Shown here piece after piece: positions 34,660-42,742 of a stretch of 51,063 bases of DNA (positions are counted from its first letter, which is position 1; every line of letters starts with the position of its first letter). This DNA comes from Pseudonocardia sp. ICBG1293 (GTDB taxonomy: Bacteria > Actinomycetota > Actinomycetes > Mycobacteriales > Pseudonocardiaceae), in the NCBI RefSeq assembly GCF_020131355.1, contig NZ_JAHLEL010000028.1, positions 1 to 51,063 of the forward strand, in the 5' to 3' direction. The position numbers were made by a program, and so were the translations under genes. The notes under the pieces were generated by a model. That model was not told the origin of the DNA and did not search any database. It saw nothing but the letters and a program-made list of their open reading frames with translations.

Positions 34660-35535
34660 TCATCGTTTGGTGGGTGCGCCGCCGCGGGTGGCGGCGTGTT
34701 TGATGCGGAGTCCTACGAGTAGTTTCGGGTTCCATCGTCCTTGTGTCATGAGTTGGTGTTTGGTCAGCCATGCGACTGCTGTTGGGATGTGTTTCCGGAG
34801 TCGTTGGCGGTCGTTTTTGCCGAGTCCTGCGGGGCCGGCTCTGTTTTTTTCGAGTAGTGCTCCGATGACGGGTGCTAGTGCTCGGCGTGTTTGTGGTGAC
34901 GGTGAGTGTCGTGCGAGTAGTGCTGTGATTCGTTGTTGGAGCACGGCTGTGTCCTGTGGGTGTATCACTGTGAGTGGTGTCATTTTCACTGGGCCGGTCG
35001 TCTGGATTTGTAGCCAGCCGTTCTTCACGGGTTTCAGTGCTACTGGAGCGGGCTTTGGTTTCGGTGGTGGGGGTGGCTGGCGTTTACGTTTGGGGGTGGG
35101 GCGTCCCTTCGGTGGGAGTTTCCCTTCGAGGTTTCCGGCTGCGGTGAGGACCAGTAGGTGCGCGGGGGTCGTGACGCTCTCGTTTGCGGTGATCTTGTCC
35201 AGGTAGTCTGGCCATGATTTCAGCTTTGTGAATGCGGACAGTTCCAGTCCGGTTTGTTCTGCGAGTTGCGGTAGTGCCGCGAGTTCTTCCACTGGCACGC
35301 GCTGCGTGATTTGCATGGGCAGTCGTGGGGTTCCGCCCGGCAGTGTCGCTGTCACTGCGTCACCGGGGGCCGCGTCCGGGGTCTGGCTGCTGATGGTCGC
35401 TGTTTTGCGGCCATCAGCCAGTCGGGTCAGTGCTCCCCGGCCGAAGAGCAGTACCGGTCGTGGGTTGCCGGCGTCGGAGGCGGCGGCAGTGTTGTCGGCG
35501 GGGTCAGCGGTGTCGTCTGCTGACTCGGGGGTCAT
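34660..35535 (-). CDS. Hypothetical protein, possible ASCH-like N-terminus
   Basis: 291 residues from ATG 35535, overlapping the previous stop by ATGA. Residues about 26-85 (LLFGRGALTRLADGRKTATI, then PGDAVTATLPGG and ITQRVPVEELAAL) have the order of ASCH domains, which are RNA-binding PUA-like folds. A basic Pro-rich linker with PPKGRPTPKRKRQPPPPP follows (about 140-160), and the C-terminal 120 residues are helical and basic (KNDRQRLRKHIPTAVAWLTK). Codon usage is less extreme than in neighbours. The ASCH match is tentative. Convergent with the toxin-like gene. Confidence 0.65.
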   Translation of the reverse strand: MTPESADDTADPADNTAAASDAGNPRPVLLFGRGALTRLADGRKTATISSQTPDAAPGDAVTATLPGGTPRLPMQITQRVPVEELAALPQLAEQTGLELSAFTKLKSWPDYLDKITANESVTTPAHLLVLTAAGNLEGKLPPKGRPTPKRKRQPPPPPKPKPAPVALKPVKNGWLQIQTTGPVKMTPLTVIHPQDTAVLQQRITALLARHSPSPQTRRALAPVIGALLEKNRAGPAGLGKNDRQRLRKHIPTAVAWLTKHQLMTQGRWNPKLLVGLRIKHAATRGGAPTKR

Positions 35536-35942
35536 CGGGGGGACGCCTTCGACACCTGGTTGTCAGCGTTATCGGTGGTCACCGGAAGTGCGGGCGCTGA
35601 GGTGTTGGTGGGCTCGTCGCTGTCGCTGTCGCTGTCGCTGTCGGGGGCTGTGCGGGGTGGGGTGGTGCGTAGTGCTGTGCCGGCGGGTCCGGTGCCGCAG
35701 CCGATGTCGTGGAGTTCGGCTCGGCTCCAGCCGGCTGCTCGGGCGGCGCGGTAGCCGTGGGCGTAGGCGTTTTGTGCTGCGCGCCATTGTTGGCGGGCGG
35801 CGTCGAGGTGTGCGCGGGCGGTGTCGACGGCGGTTCCGAGTTCGGCGAGTTCGGTGATGGGTTGCATGCGTGCGCGGAGGAGGTCTCGGGCTGCTGTGCG
35901 TGCGTGGGTCTTGGCCTGTGTCGTCGCCGCCTTCGACTTCAT
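35532..35942 (-). CDS. Small helical hypothetical protein with Ser-Asp repeat
   Basis: 136 residues from ATG 35942. Residues 1-75 are helical (KTHARTAARDLLRARMQPIT, then VDTARAHLDAARQQWRAAQN), probably a coiled coil; the tail has a SDSDSDSD repeat encoded by short tandem hexamers near 35615-35642. Overlap with the next gene supports co-translation. The promoter must lie in the oriT-like gap, divergent from the mob genes. Function unknown. Confidence 0.6.
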   Translation of the reverse strand: MKSKAATTQAKTHARTAARDLLRARMQPITELAELGTAVDTARAHLDAARQQWRAAQNAYAHGYRAARAAGWSRAELHDIGCGTGPAGTALRTTPPRTAPDSDSDSDSDEPTNTSAPALPVTTDNADNQVSKASPR

Positions 35943-36049
35943 GCGCCCGATGGTATCGGGTGGCGTCCCGGATCGTGCCCGGTCTGCTCCTGCTCGAGCT
36001 TCCTGACGTGCTGCACCGTAGGTGTGCTGCGGTGTGCGTAGCTGCGCGG

Positions 36050-36136
36050 CCTAACTTGCTGCCACTTGCTGCCACTTGCTGCGGAGCTTGCTGCCGCCTT
36101 CGGCGGAGCAAGTTAGGTGTTTTCTGGCAGAAAACA
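36050..36136. other. oriT: Probable origin of transfer (oriT)
   Basis: Located before the MobC-like and relaxase genes. CCTAACTTGCT (36050-36060) pairs with AGCAAGTTAGG (36107-36117). Between them ACTTGCTGC is repeated three times in tandem at 10-bp steps (36054, 36064, 36074), and CCGCC/GGCGG forms an inner hairpin. Directly adjoining is a 19-bp perfect palindrome TGTTTTCTGGCAGAAAACA (36118-36136). Inverted and direct repeats upstream of mob genes are the usual oriT layout. The nick site is not identified. Confidence 0.65.
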
Positions 36137-36224
36137 TGCAGCGGGTCGTTGGTCGTGAGACGCTCGCTCCGGGGTCCGGGGCGAGCAGGGTGCTGGGTCT
36201 GAGTGGGCAGGAGGTCGTGAGCGG

Positions 36225-36758
36225 ATGGCGGGGATGCGTCGTGGGCGGGCGGTGGGGGGGCGTCCGCATTCGTTGACGGTGTGGTTGTCGTCGGAGGAGC
36301 GGGTTGTGGTGGAGGCGGCGGCGGTGCGGTCGGGGATGGCTGTAGGGGCGTGGTTAGGAGCGGCGGGTGTCCGGTCGGCGGAGGCTGACGCGGCTGGGGC
36401 TGGTGTAGGCGGGGGTGGTGTAGCTGTGGTGTCGGCGCGGTCGGCGGGGTTGTCGGGTGCGCGGATGCAGGCGTTGATGGGGTTGCGGTCGGAGTTGATG
36501 GAGGACCGTCGGGTGCTGCGCAATGTCGGGGGGAACCTCAACGACGTCGCTCGGGTCGCGAACAGCGACGGGGTCGTGGATGCGTCGGCGGGGCGGGTAC
36601 TGGAGCTCGTGTCGCGTGCGGTGGAGCGGATTGATGCGACGGTCGTGGCGGTGGATGAGCAGGTGGGTGTGGAGCGTGCGGTGGTGCGGTCGCGTGCGCG
36701 TTCCCGAGCTCAGCGGGATCGGGGTTCGGGTCCGGGTGAGTCCGGGGGTGTGGGGTGA
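36225..36758 (+). CDS. MobC-like relaxosome accessory protein
   Basis: 177 residues from ATG 36225 with AGGAGG 10-11 bases upstream. Residues about 14-52 (HSLTVWLSSEERVVVEAAAV) have the strand-helix pattern of a ribbon-helix-helix DNA binder. Residues about 88-115 contain LMEDRRVLRNVGGNLNDVAR, the MobC signature (IGxNLNQIAR-like). The tail is Arg-rich. MobC proteins bind oriT, help melting and guide the relaxase. Overlaps the relaxase start by ATGA, and the oriT-like region lies immediately upstream. Confidence 0.85.
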   Translation: MAGMRRGRAVGGRPHSLTVWLSSEERVVVEAAAVRSGMAVGAWLGAAGVRSAEADAAGAGVGGGGVAVVSARSAGLSGARMQALMGLRSELMEDRRVLRNVGGNLNDVARVANSDGVVDASAGRVLELVSRAVERIDATVVAVDEQVGVERAVVRSRARSRAQRDRGSGPGESGGVG

Positions 36759-38346
36759 TCGCGAAGATCAGTCGGGGGTGGCGCCCGGGTGGGCTTGTCG
36801 CTTATTTGATGGGTCCTGGGCGGGCGAACGAGCATGTGGATCAGCGGGTGGTTGCGTCGTGGGATGGCTGTCCGGAGGTCCATCAGCCGTCGCTGCGGGC
36901 GGATGGGGGCTTTGATGTTGCGGGGGTGGTGGCGGAGTTGAGTGATCCTGCGGTGGCGGCGGGGGTGTCGTTGACGCCGCCGGCGGCGGGGCGTCCGAGG
37001 CAGGGTCCGGTGTGGCATTGCTCGTTGCGTTGCGCACCGGAGGACCCGGGGCTTAGCGATGAGCAGTGGTCCCAGGTCGTCGAGGATCTGATGGACCGGA
37101 CGGGGATCGCGCGGTGTGGTGATCCGGACGGATGCCGGTGGGTCGCGATCCGCCACGCTGATGATCATGTGCATGTCGCGGCGGTGTTGGTGGGGCAGGT
37201 GTCGGGTCGTCGGGTGGCGCCGTTTCGGGACTTCGTGCGGGCGCGGGAGACATGTCAGGTGTGGGAGGAGCGCCTGGGTGTGGTGCGGACGGCGGGTGCG
37301 GATCGGTCGTCGGTGACGGGGCCGTCGCGGGCGGAGTTGGAGAAGGCCGCCCGCCTGGGGCAGGAAGGCCCGTCGCGGGAGTGGTTGCGTCGGCAGGTGC
37401 GGGCGGCAGTGGTGCAGGCCCGGGACGCGGAGTCGTTCATGGTGGTGTTGTCGCGGCGGGGGGTGTCGGTGCGGCCTCGTTACGCGGTGGCGGGGGATCG
37501 GGGCAGTGGGGTGGTCGGGTATGCGGTGTCGGTGCCGGGGATAAGACGGTGGAGGGGCGGTCGGTGTGGTTTTCGGGTCGGCGGTTGGCGGCGGATCTGT
37601 CGTTGCCGAATCTGAGAGCGCGGTGGGCGTCCGCTGAAGCCGAATCGGGTCCCGGACAGCCGGCCATAGAGGAAGCGGGTCGGCCGGTGTCGGTGCCGGT
37701 GTCGGTGCCGGTGTCGGAGAAGCGTCGGGCTGCGGCGGTGGACAGCGCGGTGTCAGCGATGGAGCAGGCGACCGCAGCGTTGACGGATGCGCGGTCGTCG
37801 TCGGAGGGGCTGTCTGGTCTGGATGGGGATGGTGTCGCGCACGCGGCGGGGGACATGCTGGCCGCGGTCGGTGTCGTCACCGCGGTCCAGGATCCTGAGG
37901 GGCGGGTGTCGCGGGTGGCGGGGGATGTGTTCGACCGGGCGACTCGGGTCCCGGGGCGGGTGTTGCCGGTGCGGTGGCCTCTGGTGGCTGTGGGGTTGCG
38001 GTCGGCGGCGTGGGAGTTGGCGGCGGTCCGGCACCTGAGTGAGTCCGGTGAGGCGGATGCGGCCCGGTTGATCGTCGCGTTGGCGGCGGTGGTCGCGGAG
38101 GTGGCGGCGTTGCGGGAGGCACAGCGGCGTCCGGCGCAGGCCGCGGCGGCCCGGCGGAGCTATGACACGTTGGCTGCTGTCCCGGTTGCTGCAGCTGCTG
38201 TGGTGTCGGCGTGGTCGGTGTCTCGGTCGCCGAAGGTGGGGCACAGTCGTGGGCAGGAGCCGCCGCGGCCGGTGAGGCCGGTGGCGTCGCGGCGGGCCCC
38301 GTTCCGGGACCGTGGTCAGGGGCCGGAACGGAGCCCTGGGCTGTAG
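36755..38346 (+). pseudogene. Relaxase gene with one frameshift
   Basis: ATG 36755 overlaps the MobC-like stop. The N-terminal part (IAKISRGWRPGGLVAYLMGP) is typical of MobA/VirD2-like relaxases. The metal-binding triad is in VAIRHADDHVHVAAVL (H-x3-H-x-H). The frame ends at 37615, but the continuation DKTVEGRSVWFSGRRLAADL is found in another frame. One missing G in a run of four (37531-37536 region, at VPG-DKT) explains it; repaired, the protein has about 530 residues. The C-terminal half is helical and contains a short VSVPVSVP repeat. Relaxases nick oriT and lead DNA transfer; as read only a truncated N-terminal domain (286 residues, including the triad) would be made. Confidence 0.85.
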
Positions 38347-38380
38347 AGGGCTGCAACGTCCCCGGCTGAGCTTGTGGGTG

Positions 38381-39022
38381 TCACAGCATCAGGTGGAGGG
38401 CGGTGTTGGTGGCGTCGAGGTCGAAGTGGTGGGGGTCGTACTGGTCAGATCCCCACCAGTGGACTCGGTCGGCGTGTTCGGGGTGGTGGGGGTCGGCGAG
38501 TGCGTCGAGGAATTCGGCGTAGCCGAATGCTCCGCCGACGTCTTCGGGTGGGCAGGCGCCGTGGCCGTCGATACAGCGCGGGTAGCGCACTCCGGGCTCA
38601 GCGGTGATGAGTGCGGTGACGGTCAGGGTGTGGTGCCAGTTGTCGCCGAAGTCGTAGACGTAGTCGGCTTCCTGTCCGAGGGTGAGCACGCGGGCCAGTG
38701 TGGTGGCCCCTTCGTCGAGGGTGCGGTCGCCGAGGTCCCCGGCGGGGTCCCAGTCCGGGTCCGGGATGCTGTAGCAGTCCTGGTTGATGGTGAATTCGTG
38801 CAAGTGGGAGTTCTCCCAGCCCATCGCTTCCTGGATGACCTGGTGCAAGACCGCGAGGGTGGCATCGCCGGGGACCTCCACGACCCGGTAGACGGCTGGT
38901 TCGACCTCGACCAGTGTGATCTCGATCCGGAAGATCGCCGCGGGTCCGGCCCCCGCTGCCGGGTTCGGCGCAGCGCCGGTCGTGGGCGCTGCTGCTGGTG
39001 CTGCGGTGTCCGCTTGTGTCAT
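38381..39022 (-). CDS. Plasmid pRiA4b ORF-3-like protein
   Basis: 213 residues from ATG 39022. After an Ala/Pro-rich start, residues 30-205 match the pRiA4b ORF-3 family: FRIEITLVEVEPAVYRVVEV, VIQEAMGWENSHLHEFTI and DYVYDFGDNWHHTLTV are the family's conserved blocks. The fold is known but biochemical function is not; members are common on plasmids and near mobile DNA. GGGAG about 10 bases upstream supports the start. Convergent with the relaxase gene, with the next minus-strand gene 87 bp upstream. Confidence 0.85.
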   Translation of the reverse strand: MTQADTAAPAAAPTTGAAPNPAAGAGPAAIFRIEITLVEVEPAVYRVVEVPGDATLAVLHQVIQEAMGWENSHLHEFTINQDCYSIPDPDWDPAGDLGDRTLDEGATTLARVLTLGQEADYVYDFGDNWHHTLTVTALITAEPGVRYPRCIDGHGACPPEDVGGAFGYAEFLDALADPHHPEHADRVHWWGSDQYDPHHFDLDATNTALHLML

Positions 39023-39108
39023 GGCGGCGATGCTCCCACCATTGGCTAGGCCCCGGCCTCGGACACTGCCTCGCCCGGGGACGCTTCGGTCCCCGGGCCG
39101 CTCCATTT

Positions 39109-40047
39109 CTACAGTTCGGGGGCTGCGTCGCGGATGAGGTCGGTGGCGTAGTTCTCCCGTCGGATGCGCTGGTCCTGATACAGCAGGGCGGTCGCGCCGA
39201 TGCCGTAGCTGGAGCCGAGGCCGAACACCACGGTCAGCACAGCGGCGGCGGTGCCGATCGCGACCCAGAGTGGGCCGGCGATCCCGATCACGGCGGCGAA
39301 AGCGATTGCAGGCAGGGTGATCAGGGTGGTCGGGATCAGGATGAGCACGCTGATCGCGGCCAGCACGGCGAAGCAGCGCCACCAGGACCGGTGGACCAGG
39401 TCGAAGGAGCGGCGTAGCGCGGCCCCGGCGGTGAGTCCTTCGACGATCACCGCGGCGGGGGCGAAGGCGATCAGGACCGAGACGTAGATCAGCAGCAGGA
39501 CCGCTGCCACGGTCAGGATCCCGGCGACCGTGCTGATGGTGTCGCCGTTGCCGGCCGGGTCGGGGGTGCCCCAGGACGGGGCTGCTGCGGCGGTTTCGAT
39601 GATGGTCGGGATCAGGCTGATCAGGGTGACGACCGCCCACACGGTGTAGAGGGCCCGCAGGTGGGGGCGGGCGGTGGCCCAGGCCTGGGACAGGGTGAGG
39701 CGGGGTCGGCCGAGGACGGCGGGGCGCAGGGTGGACAGCACGACGCCCAAGGTGGGCGGGGTCACCACGAAGCAGAGCGCGACCAGTGCGAGGGTGAACA
39801 ACACCTCCTGCGGCGAAGTCCCCACGGGAGCGGCTTGCGCTGCGGTTTCTGCTGCGGCCGGGTCGGCTGCCGCGGCATCGGCGATGGCGGGGCCCGGGTC
39901 GAGGAGCCACCACCCGGCCAACACACCGCCCCCGACCAGCAGGAGTGCTTCCAGCAGTGCCGGGACCAGCACCGCTACCGGGTTCGCCCGGACGAACCGG
40001 ACCGCCGTGGCGGCGATCTGATACCACCGCAACGCCTGCAACGACAT
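39109..40047 (-). CDS. Six-helix membrane protein
   Basis: 312 residues from ATG 40047; the frame is open into the IS upstream, but protein-like sequence begins here with SLQALRWYQIAATAVRFVRA. Six hydrophobic segments are visible (for example VLVPALLEALLLVGGGVLAG, LTLVALCFVVTPP-like, YTVWAVVTLISLIPTIIE, ILTVAAVLLLIYVSVLIAF). RRSFDLVHRSWWRCFAVLAA and the C-terminal LYQDQRIRRENYATDL resemble the membrane domain found in glycerophosphoryl diester phosphodiesterase-like proteins. The ISAs1 element sits only 40 bp upstream of the start, so its natural promoter has been displaced. Confidence 0.7.
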   Translation of the reverse strand: MSLQALRWYQIAATAVRFVRANPVAVLVPALLEALLLVGGGVLAGWWLLDPGPAIADAAAADPAAAETAAQAAPVGTSPQEVLFTLALVALCFVVTPPTLGVVLSTLRPAVLGRPRLTLSQAWATARPHLRALYTVWAVVTLISLIPTIIETAAAAPSWGTPDPAGNGDTISTVAGILTVAAVLLLIYVSVLIAFAPAAVIVEGLTAGAALRRSFDLVHRSWWRCFAVLAAISVLILIPTTLITLPAIAFAAVIGIAGPLWVAIGTAAAVLTVVFGLGSSYGIGATALLYQDQRIRRENYATDLIRDAAPEL

Positions 40048-40087
40048 GATCCCCGGACGCGGCACCGAGGCCCCGTCCCCCGCGGGG

Positions 40088-41461
40088 CAGGGCCCCGGCA
40101 AAGTCGTCAGATGATCTTGTAGGTGGTCAAGGGCCGGTGGGCGTCTCGGGCGTGGTGGCGTAGTACGGCGGCGATGTTGGTGGTCCCGGTCAGTCGGAGT
40201 GCGGTGATCGCGAGGTTGCGCAGGGCGGCCATGACTTGCGGTCCGGCTGCGGTGCGGGTCTGGGAGCGGTCCTCGTCGAAGGAGACGTCCCGGACCCAGT
40301 GCAGCCGGTTCTCGATGTTCCAGTGTCCGCGGATCCAGCGGGCCAGCAGGATCGGGTCTGCCTGGAACGCGGTCAGGCTGGTGATCGCGTAGACGGTCAC
40401 GGTCTTCCACCGTGCACCCGGACGTAGCGGGCGGCGCCGGCGGATGAGCCGGATGGCCTGGGCGGCGTGTGGGAAGAACTCCCCGCCCCGGTCCGGGCAC
40501 CGCTGCAGGGAGAGCACGCTGATCGTGCGGGTCTCGACCCGCCCGTGGCCACGGGCCCGCTGCCGGGCGGCCGGCCCGATCATCTTCCAGGGCAGCGCAC
40601 GCAGCCGGGCCAGCAGCGTGGGCTGGTTAGCCTTGACCGTCATCAGGTAGTGCCCACCGCGTTCGTGCAGGTAGCGGGCATGGGAGCGCTGAGTGTGCAG
40701 CGCGTCGGCGGTGACCAGCACACCGCGCAGGTCCAGTCCGGCCAGGAGCTCGGGGACCGCGGCCAGCTCCCCGGACTTCGAGTCGACCGCGACCTGGGTC
40801 AGCACGACACCGCTGGTCTGGTCGATCACCGACACCAGGTGCGTCGACCGCTGCTCACCATGACGGGCCCCGCGCAACGACTTACCGTCCAGCGCCCAGA
40901 CCGGGCGTCGTTCTCGGGCGGGTATGCCCGGATCGGTGGGCCGGGTCGCGAGCTGCGTGGTCGCCCACCGGTGCAGCGCGTCTTCGACCGCGGTCGGGTC
41001 GAGTTGTTGGAGCAGTCTGCGGATGGTCGACTCGTGCGGGGCGACCGGTCCGGCGCCGAGGAGGTCGAGCACGGTCCGTCCGGTGTCGTGGACGTACTCG
41101 GCGATCGCGACGAACGAGCGGGCACCGGCCAGGACCGCGCACGCGCTGACCAGCAGGACCGCGATCACGCCGTGGCGCACACCGCGGGCGGCACGCGGGT
41201 CGGGGATCTGAGCCAGGGCATCGAGCAGCGACAACGCGGTCGACTCGACACCGGTATCGGCCCTCACCTGGTCGATGACGGTGTCCGATGCGGTCAGGGC
41301 AGCAAGGATCGGGGAGGATGACACGGCGGGCACGGCTTCCTGACGGTGATCAAGGCTTCGACACCCTGATGATCACGCCGGGACCGTGCCCGCGCCCATA
41401 TCTCAAGCCTGCGTGTCACTGCAGCTCAGCGTCTGTCCACTGCGACTTTGCCGGGGCCCTG
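40088..41461 (-). mobile_element. Complete ISAs1-family insertion sequence
   Basis: 1374 bp with perfect 19-bp inverted repeats (CAGGGCCCCGGCAAAGTCG at 40088-40106, complement at 41443-41461). The 10-bp palindrome CCCCGCGGGG is duplicated at 40078-40087 and 41462-41471, an 8-10-bp duplication being normal for this family. It is in direct orientation to the partial copy at 1-1110, so recombination between them would delete or circularise 40351 bp. Confidence 0.96.
40107..41333 (-). CDS. ISAs1-family transposase
   Basis: A complete 408-residue transposase from ATG 41333 to the stop adjoining the left inverted repeat. The N-terminal DDE_Tnp_1-associated domain is residues about 40-125 (LLDALAQIPDPRAARGVRHG). 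Catalytic residues lie in PVWALDGKSLRG (Asp), LVTADALHTQRSHARYL (Asp) and the C-terminal VSFDEDRSQTR (Glu). TVKANQPTLLARLRALPW is also typical. The protein is intact, with full-length ends, so the element is likely mobile. The identical partial copy supports recent activity. Confidence 0.97.
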   Translation of the reverse strand: MPAVSSSPILAALTASDTVIDQVRADTGVESTALSLLDALAQIPDPRAARGVRHGVIAVLLVSACAVLAGARSFVAIAEYVHDTGRTVLDLLGAGPVAPHESTIRRLLQQLDPTAVEDALHRWATTQLATRPTDPGIPARERRPVWALDGKSLRGARHGEQRSTHLVSVIDQTSGVVLTQVAVDSKSGELAAVPELLAGLDLRGVLVTADALHTQRSHARYLHERGGHYLMTVKANQPTLLARLRALPWKMIGPAARQRARGHGRVETRTISVLSLQRCPDRGGEFFPHAAQAIRLIRRRRPLRPGARWKTVTVYAITSLTAFQADPILLARWIRGHWNIENRLHWVRDVSFDEDRSQTRTAAGPQVMAALRNLAITALRLTGTTNIAAVLRHHARDAHRPLTTYKII

Positions 41462-41481
41462 CCCCGCGGGGTGGTCTGTGC

Positions 41482-42054
41482 TCATGGTGAATGCCCTTCG
41501 TCTAGACGATTGTCTGTGTGGTCTGATGCGCGGCGGATGTCGTCCTCGGCGATTAGCGAGGGATCGTCACCTCGACGCATAGCAGCGCGGCGAGCTGCCA
41601 GGAGTTCGTCGCTCGGACCGGGTTGCCATGGTTTCAACCACACCATCTCGATGATTCCCCCGCAGATCGCCACAGTTCCTGAATAAGCGACAAGAAAGGC
41701 GGGATCGATCCCGAACATCCAGCCTGAAGCGATGGCGACGCCAAATGTAAGAACAGCGTAGAATAGATACCAGTAGTACCACTGGCATCCCCTTAGTCTT
41801 ACTAGGATAAAGCCCTTAAAGGCGCCGATAAAATTGGCAATCAGGTAGATCGATATGGCGGCGCTGGCTATCCGAAGTTCCTGATTTTCAGGTACTTGCA
41901 GTAGGCCCACCCAGAGGTACCCGAAGCCCGCTAGGAGTGCTGCGCCGAGGACTGGGAGCCATCCAATAAATCCGAATATGAGGGTGACCCAAAAGCTGAT
42001 CCATCGGACTTCGGCGAGGGAGCAACGTGACTGCTGCGGTGCGTCGTCTGACAT
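41482..42054 (-). CDS. Membrane protein in AT-richer pair
   Basis: 190 residues from ATG 42054 (an in-frame upstream start at 42075 would overlap the previous gene). Four hydrophobic helices: WVTLIFGFIGWLPVLGAALL, IASAAISIYLIANFIGAFKG, YWYLFYAVLTFGVAIASGWM and FLVAYSGTVAICGGIIEMVW. The C-terminal 50 residues are charged and cytoplasmic (DELLAARRAAMRRGDD). The stop lies 10 bp beyond the ISAs1 duplication. Base composition is less GC-rich than in flanking genes. It probably forms an operon with the secreted protein 5 bp upstream. No family is recognised. Confidence 0.65.
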   Translation of the reverse strand: MSDDAPQQSRCSLAEVRWISFWVTLIFGFIGWLPVLGAALLAGFGYLWVGLLQVPENQELRIASAAISIYLIANFIGAFKGFILVRLRGCQWYYWYLFYAVLTFGVAIASGWMFGIDPAFLVAYSGTVAICGGIIEMVWLKPWQPGPSDELLAARRAAMRRGDDPSLIAEDDIRRASDHTDNRLDEGHSP

Positions 42055-42059
42055 GCCTG

Positions 42060-42614
42060 TCAGATGCTCCCACATTTGGCGATGACACCGTCGATCCCGA
42101 TGATCTTCTGCAGGATCGCGATGGATTCCTCGCCCAGCTCTGACAGGCTCGGATTTGTCCGTACTGCCTTGAGTGCAGCCATCAAGGAGCCGTGGAGCTT
42201 CCTCGCGTCCCGGATAATCTTGACGATTTTTGCTCCGGGGATCCCGGTGGTGATGATGAACTCGCCCAGCGCGGCGAGACAGGCTGCAACCCCGACCGGA
42301 TTGAGTCGATCGTGAGATGTGCTCCGCAGGAGTGCATTGCGGACGGCGTGCGGATTGTCGCGTTGGTCAGCGGGCAAAGAGGCCAGAGCGCGTTCCAGCT
42401 CTGACGCGATCCGTTCCAGTGCTCGTGCAATCTCTTCATAGCTGTGATTGGAGGGGAGCGCCGCGCGAAGAGATGCAACTGGCGCACTGATGGAAGCAGG
42501 CGACGGCGCGTACTGCACGGGTGCAGTGGCGGTGAATCCGGTGGTCATGCTCATCGGAATCGCGGCCGCCAGAATCACGGTGATGGCGCGTTGTGTGGAC
42601 GTCGTCGTGCTCAT
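42060..42614 (-). CDS. Secreted hypothetical protein
   Basis: 184 residues from ATG 42614. A signal peptide is likely (residues 1-32, AITVILAAAIPMSMTTGF then an Ala-rich end). The mature part begins with Pro/Ser-rich linker, then a helical region (YEEIARALERIASELERALA), and LNPVGVAACLAALGEFIITT, followed by AILQKIIGIDGVIAKCGSI with two Cys (positions about 111 and 181) that could form a disulfide. This resembles small exported proteins of actinobacteria, but no family is certain. It is followed closely by a membrane protein, perhaps an immunity or export partner; that is only a guess. Confidence 0.65.
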   Translation of the reverse strand: MSTTTSTQRAITVILAAAIPMSMTTGFTATAPVQYAPSPASISAPVASLRAALPSNHSYEEIARALERIASELERALASLPADQRDNPHAVRNALLRSTSHDRLNPVGVAACLAALGEFIITTGIPGAKIVKIIRDARKLHGSLMAALKAVRTNPSLSELGEESIAILQKIIGIDGVIAKCGSI

Positions 42615-42658
42615 GTTCCGTAGTGCAGCACGCTGCAGATGAGTCGGTCAACATCAGA

Positions 42659-42729
42659 CGCATATCGAGTATATGCGCCCGCGAAATGTGTTATTGAGTG
42701 CAGATTCCGCCGAAAACCGCATGCATGCG
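42659..42729. promoter_or_regulatory. Inverted repeats upstream of the secreted-protein gene
   Basis: CGCATAT (42659-42665) and ATATGCG (42671-42677) form a 7-bp inverted repeat 45 bp upstream of the start codon, in an AT-richer stretch. A 12-bp palindrome CGCATGCATGCG follows at 42718-42729. Both are candidate operators for the pair on the minus strand. Confidence 0.5.
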
Positions 42730-42742
42730 TGTTGTCGTCTGA

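Noticed and set aside
38381..40027. 548-residue minus-strand frame upstream of the pRiA4b ORF-3-like gene
   Set aside because: Its first 335 residues are the shadow of the membrane-protein gene in another frame; the real gene begins at 39022.
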